Shown in pieces: positions 12,191-24,469 of a stretch of 64,000 nucleotides of DNA (position 1 is the stretch's first letter; the number at the start of each line of letters is the position of its first letter). This DNA is from Eucalyptus grandis. Taxonomy: Eukaryota; Streptophyta; Magnoliopsida; Myrtales; Myrtaceae. The translations under genes and the position numbers were made by a program. Location of the stretch: contig NC_052616.1 of NCBI RefSeq assembly GCF_016545825.1, positions 434,001 to 498,000 of the forward strand. Reading direction: 5' to 3'. A model generated the notes under the pieces. The model had not been told where the DNA came from. It did no database searches and saw nothing but the letters and a program-made list of their open reading frames with translations.

Positions 12191-15100
12191 CAAGACACCA
12201 CTTGTATTTTGCCTAAGGGCGTTTGGGAAAGTGGTTCCCAAATATGTACGTTCCACTCCCTCTACTTCATAATAGTCTGTCTAAGAAGTTAAACCGTTGG
12301 GTGCAAAGAAATAATGTATTTAAGCAATGTGGGATTGTAGTTAACAATCTCCCTCGCAGGTAAGGCAACTCCTTACATGAGAATGACTCAGCTTCACGGT
12401 CGATGAGTTTGAAAGGAGACTGGTAGGTTTCGAACTCTTTGACATGTGCTCCTATAGGATGTTAGAATAATCAATCTGAAAGCTTATTTCATTAACCAAC
12501 CAAAAAAGGAAAAAAGAAAAAGCTTAATTCATTAGAACAGGGAAGATTACATGTATATAACTTTAAGCATTATAGTTTTATAATTATTACCTAGTATGAT
12601 ATTTTAGGAACTTTCTAAGGTACAATAATGTGGTATACATCTTACCTAAGTAAATCGCTATAAGGCTTCATCTTGGGCCTTGTTTGGACCTTGGAATTTC
12701 TAGTATCAATATACTAACCCAACCAGGGGTGCGACGCGTGTGAGCACCGACACGTAAAAATAAGGAAAATATATTGGTAGCCCACCATAAGTGCAATGCA
12801 AATGGACAAGCGCAAGAGGTCCTCATAGAAGGAAACTTCCTAGACTTGGTGAGTTACCTTCTTAACTGAATACTGAGGATCCAAGGTCATTCCTCTGGTG
12901 AAGAGGGTACCCCATATGATATATTTAGGAACTTTCTAAAGTACAAAAATGCAGTGTACATTCTTATCATTTAACGGTCAAGATTTATTAATTACTTAAC
13001 TTCTTTTCGTCATTTAGTGTTATCCACAGATGACACACAATTGATGGAGAAGTTACTAGCAAAATATGTATGCATAATTATTTTAACTCATGAAAAAGTC
13101 ACGAAACAGCATATAAGAAACATAGATTTATTCTTTGCTAGGAACTTCATCGTGCGTGGGGATGAGTTGCTATTCACCCATAAATTTTGTTATTTTGTTT
13201 TAAAAAGAGGTGCCACACGAAATTAGAGAAGTTACTGTTATCACAGAGTTCCACACCTATTATAAAATATATTTAATTTAATACTCTGTTTATTTTACGG
13301 AAAATAAACGATTTGGAAAATATTTTCCTAAAAATAATCATTTATATTACTTATTGAAATAAATAAATAAATAATGTTTTCATAATGTTTAAATAGAAAT
13401 TATTATCGATAATGAGAATACTTTTTATTAACTACTTATTTCAAGGGATTTAAACAATCAATTTAACTACTTATTGCATAAAAAGAGACCAAGTGCGATA
13501 AGAGAACATGTGGGGAATTAGTCCTCCCGGACATCCAAACGCTGGTCCACGGATCTGTAGCAGGAAGTACAGATATTCTCGTGCCCCCCCTCATCCATCC
13601 CAGCTACTTTTCTCAGCTTTTTTTTTTTTTTCCCCAGTGAGGATGATGCGATGGCATTGGATTCCAAGGTCTGATGCAGAGTGAATTCCCATTTTCACTG
13701 TGCTTTGGACATTTGCAGGGTGTGAAGGAAAATAATGCCCTTCCCAGCAAGTCAATCCTCCCAGCCCCAGGCCACCACCAGCCCAGTCTGTCCTCTCTCC
13801 TGCCACTTTCCCACGCAACTAAAGCCTGAGTCAATGAATGGAAAGAGCCAACCATGCACGGATGAGTGGTAGGTCGAAAGGGTCATACAAATACGGGACT
13901 GTACTATACAGCAGGCGTCCCTTGTTTTCATTTGAACCGTTACATATGAAAGGTCTCGTGTTAAAACTAATGAAACGGGTCGATTTATATGATTTGTTGA
14001 CGAGACTTGGAATTAATTAGTCATTCAGATCACTTTCATCATATCATTAGTCTATATACTCCGTTCGAGGTCCGTTTTCACTTTATTTCGCGAGTTCCAA
14101 CTTCAAGTTAGAAGAATAGAAGTCTACCGATGAAGTGCCACAAAAGCTTGGTAGGTCTCACTCACTATTGATTAAAAAAGAGGCGTTTGGCCAAAGAGTG
14201 CAGCTCATTTTAGCCTCACTGTTGGTTTATGACTTTTCATCTCACTTGTCTTTTAACCTCAAAAGTCAACAAAAGCAAACCCATAAACATCTGAACTCCA
14301 GTTTCTACCGCGTGCTTTGTTTCTTCTTCTTCTTCCTTTTTTTTTAGAGTGATAATTATGAGAGGACCGACCCTAGTCATTAAGTTTAAAACCGGAAGAA
14401 ATGCCAGGTGTCCGAGCCCATTTTGGCTGGATTGCCGCCCTTGATGCGAACCTGATCCATACGTGTTTTAAAACCTGCTTAGAAGATCATTCTGAAAATT
14501 CATGAAAGCCTTACAATTTTTTTTTAGAATTATATCCAGAAAGAGTTGAGAGCGTAAGAAAATTCATTTCTTATGATTGACTCTAATGGTGCATGTGTTG
14601 TTTAACGTTAGAATAAACTTGTGAATGAGTTTGATCCGATCAATCGTAATTTTTCACCTGAATCATGTTGAAATGTTTTGTAGATCTCTCCCCATAAAGT
14701 GGACACATCCTGTCAATCCTTTAAATCCTTTATGTGGTTAATCTCTGGATTTATTTCTCTCTTTGGATTGTTGGATATTATCCGCACTTTTGCCGTTTTA
14801 CATAAAAGGGCGAAAGTCTCTCTTTGACAACAAATAACGTAATCAAATTGTCATCTTGGCATGCACGATCAAGGATCTCATTTATATTTGGGTAGATATT
14901 CTGAGGGATGTGTCGGCCCCATGTATAAAGAGTGATAGATTCCATTTCCTAGAGTGGTTGACGTGTATATCTCTGTCTTTGGTTGACAAAAGTTAACTAA
15001 TGACCAAGACCATTTGGAAAGGCAGCTCAGCCACCTACCGCTCCACAAATGTCCAAAGATGATGCAAAAAGACTTAATTTTATGGCAAATATCAGATACT

Positions 15101-17580
15101 CATTATAAGAATAATGCGAAAGCTACACCAAAATTAATCTCATCATGTTTCAAAAAAAAAAGAAATCCTCCTTTTCTTGTAAAAATTGTGCATGCATCCC
15201 ATCATTAGGTGATATTCTGATTAATTTAATCTAATCAATTAAGTTTAAACTTTGCCTTTTCGGCAATTAAGTAGGACTCATTCTAATATAGAGAGCTATA
15301 TCAATTAATCCCTGCCGATTGATTTTGACAAAGAATGGATCGTCATTTTCTTTTCATCAAATAGGGTGGCGAGGGGCAACCAACACTAATAACCTACTTT
15401 TGGCATTACAATAAGAATCTCACGCTCATTATGAAATATTCAGTTTAAAATGTAACAACTCAACATCATTTGAGATTTGAAAAGTCAAGATTGGCTAGCC
15501 ATTACCACAATCCTGCCAAAAATTCACTTCACTCGAGGTAACGTGATAATAAAGTAATGCAACACCGTGAATCGTACTTGAATGAATCAAATTTCTTCAA
15601 GGAGAATTTGAACCTATGATCATTGATTGTTCGACCTCAATGTACGAGAGTTCCCTAAGGCAAGCTCCCACAATGTCAAGTCATCTTCTTGTAAATACAC
15701 ATGTTTACACTTGTGAGCAGAAATTTCTTTTCCGTATTTGTTGTGGGTCTCACGTTGGTCCTACCCATGGGTTCCACAAAATTAATGATTATGATTCACA
15801 TGGTTCACTGGATCCTGACGCTATCAAGGAGAGGCGCTAAATTCCAAATCCCCATCCGCTGTTACAAACCGGCACAAAATGAAATCCCATAGAGCATGAA
15901 GGGAACGATCTAGATAGACCTCCAAGTAAACAAGTCTAATGCAAAGATTTCTTGGATCCCTTCATGATTAAAGAAACGAGTAATCATTTCCCAAACAAAG
16001 CAAACAATATGGCAATTATGACGAGAGAGTCCTGATCAGCATCATTACATGTTAATAGTCACACTCTAATCTTAGCAGTAAGTACAACGAGAGTCAACTA
16101 AAGCCTCGTCCACTTAAGTAGGACAGCACTAAGAAGACATTAATCTCGGTGGTAATGGAACAACAGATTCAGCTCTTTTTCCCTTCTTGTCGTTTAGCGA
16201 GTAAAAGGAGTTCCAGAACCGTAACCACTTCAGATGTTTGTTTGAGCAAAAACGATTTTCAAGAATCAGTTTTCAAGACTTACACAGGTTTGGTCAATGA
16301 AAAATGATTAATCAACATAAAATCATTGTATGGTCAAAGGATATATCCATACTTGAAGTAGGAAAATAATGAATTCCCTAATCCGAAAAGGGGGAAAGCA
16401 TTTTCATTGGTTTCCACTACCCTAAACTCCAAAACCCTAAACTCCATTAAGGCAAGAAAGAAATCACCGGCCACCGACAGCAACACTTTGACGGCAAAAA
16501 CAGCATTCGAAGGCCCGAAACGAGACTCGGCCCATTGAGCCCATCGAGCACTCTGATTGGAGCCAGCCCATGGAGCAGACCTTACCTCTTTTTTCATCGG
16601 TTGCGCGTATGGAGCGTCAAGTTATCATGCTCATCTATTTTCCGCCGACAAAGTATTTGCCGGCGGAGGGAAGGCCAGGCATTGATGAAATAAAGTCCAA
16701 ATAACGGGACTGCTTATGTTACTTTGTGAGCTACTTAATCCCACTTGATCCTTCGAAAAGAAGCATAGATCTCCATTACGAAAATAACAAATCCGTAATC
16801 TTATATCATTTTCAAGTAAATGAATTTGATAGGAGAAATTACCAAATTAGTTATCAACTTTATAAATTTGCCAATATAGTACTAAACTCTTTGCAAAATA
16901 TTATAATATAATCATTTCGGTCAATTCTTACCAAAAATCGTTAACGTGATGGTCTAGTCATCATTAACTATCTTATGTGGCACATCATTACGTCAATGAT
17001 TTTCGATGAGAATTGGCCAACAGACTATATTGTAATTTTGAGTAAAAATTTAGAATTAAATTGACAAAATTAAAAAAAAATTATAATTGAATTGAAATTC
17101 GTATAATAAGTTTAGGATTAAATGGATAATTTTTGCGAATTTGATAAGTCTAGGAAAAAAAACCAATATATGTCCACCTAATATTTTGGGTCATATAGAG
17201 CTCAATGATCTCTGTGTAGAGGTTGAACAAGAGTAAGTACAGGAGAATTAAAAGCCATATATTCTGCTATCAATCATTTTCAAAGGATTTATAACACACA
17301 CATATTTATGGCAAATGGGCGAATGACTAAAGCCACTAGGGGTTGCCCAGTACGTGAAACCAACAGAGTGCAACCCCACATTCAATTCTTCTCCCGGCTG
17401 CTGCATCATTTGAGATGTCCAATATGCAACGGAATAAAATCATTCGATACTGTCGCGTCATGAAGGATGTGATGAACGTAACCGATCCTAAATTTTTGTT
17501 TACACATGCTGTATTTCCTTTAGTGAGACGGATATGAGTTCTATTAACTCTTTTTTTCACTCGTTATTGATATGATACAC
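12191..17580. other. Long intergenic region, no gene recognised
   Basis: Only short, unrelated open frames occur. I note an AT-rich dispersed-repeat-like tract (13260-13470), a pyrimidine tract (14320-14345), a telo-box-like doublet (CCCTAAACTCC repeated at about 16423-16446) and a dispersed repeat at 16833-17155 (see its own entry). None supports a gene call. Confidence 0.55.
16833..17155. repeat. Dispersed AT-rich repeat, copy 1
   Basis: It starts GAAATTACCAAATTAG and ends with GAAATTCGTATAATAAGTTTAGGATTAAATGG-like sequence. A second diverged copy at about 29193-29470 has the matching landmarks AAAATTACCGGTTCAG and GACATTCGTATGATAAG in the same order and spacing. I saw no clear terminal repeats. 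Confidence 0.5.
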
Positions 17581-17583
17581 TAA

Positions 17584-18359
17584 GGGCCTATTTGTTAACT
17601 TGCCAAACAGTGTTTATTTCTATTCTTTTATTTTCGAGAGTAGTTTTGGAACAAAATCACGTTTGATAAATTTTTTGTTCTCATGAATAGATTGATAAAA
17701 AAAAAGTTAATTCTTGTTCCCGGGAACAATTATAGAATCAAGAACCTATTTTCTCTTTTTCTTTTCTTTTTTCTTGTTCTTCTTCCTTCTTTCTTTTTCT
17801 TCATCTGCTGCCGTCGCCACCATTGCCGTCCATCGCCCACCGTCACCAATTGCCGGCAACTAGTCCATCGAGCTCACCGAAGGTTCTCTAGGCTAGGGCG
17901 AGGTCCAGCGAGCTCGCCAGAGGCAACCCTAGCCACCGGCGAGGCTCAAGCGAGGTTTGACCTCGCCTAGCCATCGGTGGGGCTCGACCTCACTAGATAT
18001 AGCCAAGGCTGCTTTGCCAACCATGGCTCAGTCGAGCCTCGCCCAACCGCCGGCGAGGCTCGGCCGACAAAGGCTAGCCTCATCGAGGGTCGATGACACT
18101 CCAGTGAGGTTGTTGGCTTTTGTCTGGCCGGTCACTAGTCATCCCAAGGCCAACAATCGGCAACTTGAAGAAGAAGAAGGGAAAGAAAAGAAAAAGTAAT
18201 AAAATTATGTAAAAATTAAAAGAAAATAATTTGGAGTAGAAATTCTGAGCATTGTATCAAATGCAATTCTATTCCAAAATTAGAAATTTTGTGTAGTTAC
18301 TAAATGCATTATTTTGCTTAGAAATTGTTCCGGGAATAGAAGCATTACCAAACATGCCA
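17584..18359. mobile_element. TIR/foldback element A with GC-rich core
   Basis: The 776-bp element is flanked by TAA (17581-17583 and 18360-18362). Its left end reads GGGCCTATTTGTTAAC; the reverse-complemented right end reads TGGCATGTTTGGTAATG. Inside, a pyrimidine tract at 17745-17805 (CTTTTTCTTTTC, CTTCTTCC) mirrors a purine tract at 18160-18200 (GAAGAAGAAGAAGG), so the inverted repeat extends inward. The core (about 17820-18150) is GC-rich with CGAGGCTCG-type motifs. I see no transposase. Confidence 0.65.
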
Positions 18360-18362
18360 TAA

Positions 18363-19118
18363 AGTTCTATTTGGCGACTTGCCAAACAAGTAATAATTTA
18401 TATTTTTTTGTTTCCGAGAGTAGATTTGGAATAGAAATTCGTTTGGTAAAATTTTTATTCCCAAGAACAAATTTCTAATTTTTTGTTCTCGGAAGTAGAT
18501 TTTGAATAGAATCGAGAAGTAAAAATAAAAAATAAAAAAATTCATTCTTTGTTTATGGAAACAATTCTAGAATCAACTAACCTATTTTCTCTATTTTCTT
18601 TTCTATTTTCTTGTTCTTCTTCCCTCTTTCTTCTTCTTCAACTGCTGCATCGCCGTTGTTGCTGTTTGCCGGCCATCTGCCACCTGCTGCCACTAATCGC
18701 TAGTGACTGGTCCGGTGAGCTCGTTGGAGGCTCACCTAGCTAGGCGACAGCTACCGATAAGACTTAGCCGACGAGGCACGGCCTCGCCAAGGGTTGGCGA
18801 CGCTCCGGTGAGGTCACCAACCCTCGTCTAGCCGGTCGCCGATTATCCCAAGGCTAGCGGCGGTCACCTTGAAGAAGAAGAACAGGAGAAAGAAAGGAAA
18901 CAAAGAAAAGAAGAAATAAAAGAAATAAAATTATTTAAAAATTTAAAAAATGATTTGAAGTAGAAATTTTGAGGATGGTGCCAAACGCAATTCTATTCCG
19001 AGAATTAAAATTTTGGATAGTTACTAATACTTAAAAATTATTTCCAAGAACTGAATAAAAAAGAATCATTTCTTATTAGAAATTATTCTCAAGAACAGAA
19101 ATGTTATCAAAAACATCT
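18363..19118. mobile_element. TIR/foldback element B, abutting element A
   Basis: This is the same architecture as the preceding element: a similar left end (TTCTATTTGGCGACTTGCC), a pyrimidine tract, a GC-rich core with GGCGAG motifs, a purine tract, and a right end that is an imperfect inverse. It is flanked by TAA at 18360-18362, shared with element A, and at 19119-19121. The shared trinucleotide implies that one element inserted exactly next to the other. No coding capacity is visible. Confidence 0.6.
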
Positions 19119-19576
19119 TAAACTAATTCTACTTATGTACTTCCCCTTGCAAGATTTTCTCATCTCGTCCTATTTTGTCCCCAACATTCTTTATATTTTG
19201 CACATGTTCATGATGATGCGGCTTCCGTGGTGTCTTGTACGTCTCAAAGAGTGAGACTTGGTGCCAACCAATTGGATCGATATACTCGAACGGAAATAAC
19301 TCATCCCACCTGGCCACTGGTTTTCTACTTTCTCATCTAGCTACTAACGGAAATAACTCGCCAAAGAAACTTTAAATCAACTTAACCCGTCGGCGCTTGA
19401 ACTCTACTGCTTACAACGGATTCATTTTTAATCGCCGGCGTACTTAACAAACGTCCTATGTACTATACGACATGTACTTGTACATGAAGAAAAATGGTTG
19501 GCTTGTATTGTACATGTGCATGCTGATTCTTATCACGTCGTCTATGGAGAGAAAAGAATAGGAGGAATGTGGGATA

Positions 19577-19673
19577 TGACAACCCAGACCCGGGGGAGAG
19601 TGTGACAACCTAGACCCGGGGCAGTACAGAGGGATGGACTAAGATCGCATCGGCAGTATGCGGGCGAGGAGAG
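19577..19673. repeat. TRIM internal-domain fragment with polypurine tract
   Basis: The segment contains a direct doublet (GACAACCCAGACCCGGGGG and GACAACCTAGACCCGGGGC) and a block, ACTAAGATCGCATCGGCAG, then GCGGGCGAGGAGAG. The same block precedes the second LTR at 27220-27257. It therefore looks like the end of another internal domain with its polypurine tract, directly before LTR A. Confidence 0.65.
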
Positions 19674-19719
19674 TGTGACGGCCCAAGCGATGGTGCGTGG
19701 GGAGGAGGAATGGCAATGC

Positions 19720-20401
19720 TGTTAGCTGGGTTCACTCCTATGTGGAGGAGACCCAATGAGTTGCAAGTCCAAAAAGGGCTTGAGCCCATATAATAAGTTA
19801 TATGAGGAAATAAGGTTTCTCACTATCTATATAAAAGAGGTAGCAGCAGAAAAGGAAACAGTAACAAAAGAAAAAGAGAAAGCAGAAAATGCGGGGTTTG
19901 GGGTAATATCCGATTTACATCAAGCTGGCGTCGGAGGTCGATTTATGGTCCGATTGAGCTGAAATTTTGTCAGCATGTTCGTGGCACAATTTTCTCGAAT
20001 CTGGATGGTTTGATTTTTGTTTGAAGCTCCCTACATTAGGTTTTTCGTGGATTGATCAAAACCTGTGTTTTTGGTCAGATTTATCCTTGATATCTTGTAA
20101 ATTTCATGTGTATTGCCAAGAATTATGTTCTTGAGGTGTTTGCTGCTATGTACCTCTAGTATTTGCTAGAGAAGAACTATTTTATTGATAGTGAAGATTT
20201 TTCAGGTGGACTCCGGTCCCGTGGTTTTTTATCTCCTCACATCGATGAGGTTTTCCACGTAAAAAATCGTCTTGCGTTCACATGCTTGGTATTTATTTTA
20301 CTCTATTATATCGATTCCTATTAGGTTTACACAAGAGGGGAGATTATTTTATTTCGCTGCGTTGATTCAATATTGTTCGAATTATTACCGTTCTCCCATC
20401 A
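19720..20401 (+). repeat. Copia 5' LTR
   Basis: 682 bp, TG...CA ends. A TATA box (TATATAAAA) lies at about 19828-19836 in the U3 region and is a plausible Pol II promoter. It differs from the 3' LTR by scattered substitutions and small indels, most densely just after the TATA box. Confidence 0.9.
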
Positions 20402-20404
20402 GAG

Positions 20405-20416
20405 TGGTATCAGAGC
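20405..20416 (+). other. Copia primer-binding site (initiator tRNA-Met)
   Basis: TGGTATCAGAGC lies three bases after the 5' LTR end. It is complementary to the 3' end of plant initiator tRNA-Met, the usual primer in plant Copia elements. Confidence 0.9.
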
Positions 20417-20455
20417 AACAGGTTATTGCTTGGTTTTTATGCCTTGTGTTAAACA

Positions 20456-23400
20456 ATGGAAACGAATATGAGTAGAATGGTTACACTGAATGGTTCAAAT
20501 TATCATATCTGGAAAGGGAAGATGGAAGATCTTTTATATGTGAAAGATTTTTATTTGCCTCTGTATTTCTTTGAAGAGAAACCAGAGAATAAAACTGACG
20601 TTGAATGATCTATATTTCATCGTCAAGTGTGTGGTTATATCAGGTAGTGGGTAGATGATAATGTTTTGAACCATATTATTGAGGAAACACATGCATGCAG
20701 TTTATGGGATAAGCTCGAACAGTTATATGCTCGAAAGACTGGGAATAATAAGTTATTTTTGATCAAACAGATGATGGCTCTGAGATATCATGATGGTACT
20801 CGTTTGACTGATCATTTAAATTTTTTTCAAGGAATTATAAATTAGTTGGCTGCGATGGGAATCAAGTTTTATGATGAGATACAAGCACTATAGTTGCTTG
20901 GTACTTTGCCGGACTCATGGGAGACGTTCCGAACATCTTTGTCTAACTCTGCCCCAAATGGTACAATTACCATGGATTTAGCCAAGAGTAGTATTTTGAA
21001 TGAAGAGATGAGAAGGAAGACACAGGGATCGTCCTCTTCACATTCTAATGCTTTGGTTGTTGAGAAAAGGGGGAGAAGTGAGTCTCGAGGCCCGAGAAAT
21101 AGAGATAAAAGTCGAGACAAAAGCAGAGGTAAGTATAATAAATTTGCTAATGTTGAGTGTCATTATTGTCATCAGAAGGGACATATTCAGAGATTTTGTC
21201 GCCAGTTAAAAAGGGAGAAACAAAAGGAGAAAGGTAAAGAGAAGAAAAGTGATGATGACAGTGATGACAATCGTGTCGCTGCACTTAAAGAAGACTTTCT
21301 CACTATTTTTGATGGTGATGTAGTGAATTTTGTTTCTCATGAGACTAGTTGGGTAATTGATAGTGGTGCATCCGTTCATGCTACATCTCATAGGGATTTC
21401 TTTACATCATACAGGTCAGGTGACTTCGGATCTGTGAAGATGGGAAATAATGGACTAGCTCAAGCTGTAGGCATCGGTGATGTATGCCTAGAAACCAGCA
21501 ATGGCACAAGGTTAGTATTAAATAATGTTAAACATATATCTGATATCTGCTTGAATTTGATTTCTACAGGCAAGTTGGATGATGAGGGGTATTGCAGCAC
21601 CTTCAGTAATGGTCAATGGAAGCTCACCAAAGGTTCTCTTGTTGTGGCTAGAGGTGAAAAATATTATTCGTTATACATTATGCAGGCAAAATTGTCTACA
21701 GACAAAATTAATGCAGTAGATAGCGAAGATGTAGCTGAGTTATGGCATAAGAGACTCAGTCACATTAGTGAGAAGGGTTTGTCAATATTGGCCAAGAAGA
21801 AGCTCCTTTCAGGATTGAAAAGTTCAGCGCTAAAGAAGTGTGCTCACTGTTTAGCAGGAAAACAGAACAGAGTTGCATTTAAAAGCTCCCCTCCTTCAAG
21901 AAAGTCAGGTATACTAGATTTAGTGCATTCTGATGTTTGTGGTCCTATGAAAAGAAAATCACTTGGTGGCTCTATTTATTTTGTTACCTTCATAAATGAT
22001 TTTTCAAGGAAAATTTGGATTTATACCTTGAAAACTAAAAATCAAGTGTTAGATGCTTTTAAGCAATTTCAGGCTTCAGTTGAGAGATAGGCTGAAAAGA
22101 AATTGAAATGCATCAGAACTGATAACGATGGAGAGTATATTGGACATTTTGATGAATACTGCAGACAACAAGGTATTCGACATCAAAAGACACCTCTCAA
22201 GACGCCTCAGTTAAATGGCTTAGCTGAGAGAATGAACAGAACATTAGTTGAAAGGGTAAGATGCTTACTTTCACAGTCAAAGCTATCTGGATCCTTTTGG
22301 GGTGAAGCTTTAAGTACAGTTGTGCATGTATTAAATCTTACTCCATGCGTTCTTTTAGAGTTTGATGTTCCTAATAGAGTTTGGACAGGCAAAGAAGTTT
22401 CTTATGATTATTTGCGTGTATTTGGGTGCAAAGCATTTGTGCATATTCCCAAAGATGAGAGGTCTAAACTTGATGTGAAAACACGACAAAGTGCATATTT
22501 ATTGGTTATGGACAGGATATGCTTGGCTACAAATTTTATGATCCACTTGAAAAGAAAATTGTAAGAAGCGAGACGTTGTGTTTATGGAAGATCAAACAAT
22601 AGAGGATATTGAGAAATCAGAGATGATTTCAGCACCACGGAGTTAGTGATAATCTGGTTGATTTAGATCCAGTTCCTCTTACAAACATTCCTACACAGGT
22701 TGATGAAGAGCAGCAAGAAGTCAATGTTCCAAATAACGCACATGTTCCTGAACATGTTGAAATAGATAATATTATTCCTGAACCAGAGGCTCAATTAGAT
22801 GTTCCACTGGATGTTCCAGTCTGGAGATCCATTAGAGACCGACGACCTTCCACAGGTATTCGAAGATGAGTATGTATTATTGACTGATGCGGGTGAACCC
22901 AGTGTTATGCGAAGCAATAGAAGATGAGTATAAAAGCAATTGGTTCGATGCTATGCGAGATGAGATGCAGTCACTTTATGATAATCATACTTTTGAATTG
23001 GTGAAGTTACCTAAAGGTAAAAGAGCTTTGAAGAACAAGTGGGTATATAGGTTGAAGCAAGATGAACATACTTTACAACTACGGTACAAAGCTAGATTGG
23101 TTGTTAAGGGATTTGGTCAGAGAAAAGGTATTGATTTTGATGATATATTTTCTCCGGTAGTGAAAATGTCTTCTATCCGTGTGGTACTAGGCTTGGCAGC
23201 TAGCCTAGATTTAGAAATTGAGCAAATGGATGTTAAAACGGCCTTCCTACATGGTGATTTGGAGGAAGAGATATACATGGAACAACTTGAGGATTTCAAA
23301 GTGAAAGGGAAAGAGGATTATGTGTGCAAATTGAAGAAAAATCTCTATGGCCTAAAACAAGCACCGAGACAGTGGTATAAGAAATTTGCGTCAGTTATGA

Positions 23401-24459
23401 CAGAACAGGGCTATAAGAAGACTTCCTCGGATAACTGTGTGTTTGTCCAAAAATTTTATGACGATGACTTTATTATTCTCTTGCTTTATGTTGATGATAT
23501 GCTGATTATTGGCAGGAATGCTTCAAGAATTGAGTTATTAAAGAAACAGTTGAGCAAGTATTTTGCCATGAAAGACTTGGGCTCAGCGAAGCAGATTCTT
23601 GGCATTAGAATTACCCGAGACAGAGTTGCTAAGAAGTTATTTTTGTCACAAGAGAAATATATCGAGAAGATCCTTCAGAAATTTTACATGGACAAGGCTA
23701 AAGTGGTTAGTACTCCTCTTGCTGCCCACTTTAAGTTAAATATGATGCAAAGTCCTACGACCGATAAAGAGAAGAACGTTATGGAAAGTGTTCCATATGC
23801 TTTTTGTAGGAAGCTTAATGTATGCGATGGTATGTACACGCCCGAGACTTGGCGCATGCGGTTGGCGTTGTTAGTCGCTATTTGTCAAATCTAGGCGAGA
23901 GCATTGGAATGCGGTGAAGTGGATTATGAGGTATCTTCGGGGAACTTCAAATTTGAAACTCGGTTTCGAGACCGGGAAACTTGAGTTAGTTGGATACAGA
24001 TTCCGACTTGGCGGGAGATATTGATACTCGTAAATCTACTTTGGTTATTTGATTTCTTTTGCGGGTGGAGCTGTGTCATGGAAGTCAAGATTGTAGAAGT
24101 GTGTTGCACTTTCTACAACTGAAGTTGAATTTATTGCAGCGACTGAAGCTAGTAAAGAGATGCTATGGATGAAGAAGTTCTTAGAAGAACTTGGGTTCAA
24201 GCAAAAGAGGTATGTGTTATTTTGTGATAATCAAAGCGCAATTCATCTTGGTAAGAATTCATCTTTTCATTCTAGATCGAAACATATTGATGTTAGATAT
24301 TATTGGATAAGGGATGTTCTAGATGAAAAGTTGTTGGAACTTGAGAAAATTCATACGGATCATAATGGCTCCGATATGATGACAAAGACTCTACCAAGAG
24401 AGAAGCTTGAACATTGCCGTTTGATAGCAGGGATGGTGAATCCCTCCACATTGTCGTGA
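20456..24459 (+). pseudogene. Copia gag-pol, inactivated
   Basis: The frame opens at ATG 20456 (Gag). The zinc knuckle (CHYCHQKGHIQRFC) is at about 21158-21199 and the protease DSGA at about 21355. Next come the pre-integrase LWHKRLSH and the integrase (about 21740-22560). Reverse transcriptase spans about 22905-23700, with YVDDM near 23488. RNase H spans about 24090-24400, with TTEVEFIA, DNQSAI and KHIDVRYYWIRD, and the frame ends TGA 24457-24459. In-frame stops interrupt the Gag frame at 20606 (TGA), 20645, 20843 and 20891 (TAG), and the integrase at 22088 (TAG). Frameshifts lie near 22500, 22570 and 22890, with more between reverse transcriptase and RNase H. No functional polyprotein can be made. 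Confidence 0.95.
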
Positions 24460-24467
24460 GGGGGAGA
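24458..24467 (+). other. Copia polypurine tract
   Basis: GAGGGGGAGA lies immediately before the 3' LTR (which starts at 24470) and overlaps the pol stop codon. It is the expected primer for plus-strand synthesis. Confidence 0.85.
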
Positions 24468-24469
24468 TT

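Noticed and set aside
19756..19962. 68-codon open frame in the Copia 5' LTR
   Set aside because: It lies within the LTR and has no homology. The equivalent frame is broken in the 3' LTR.
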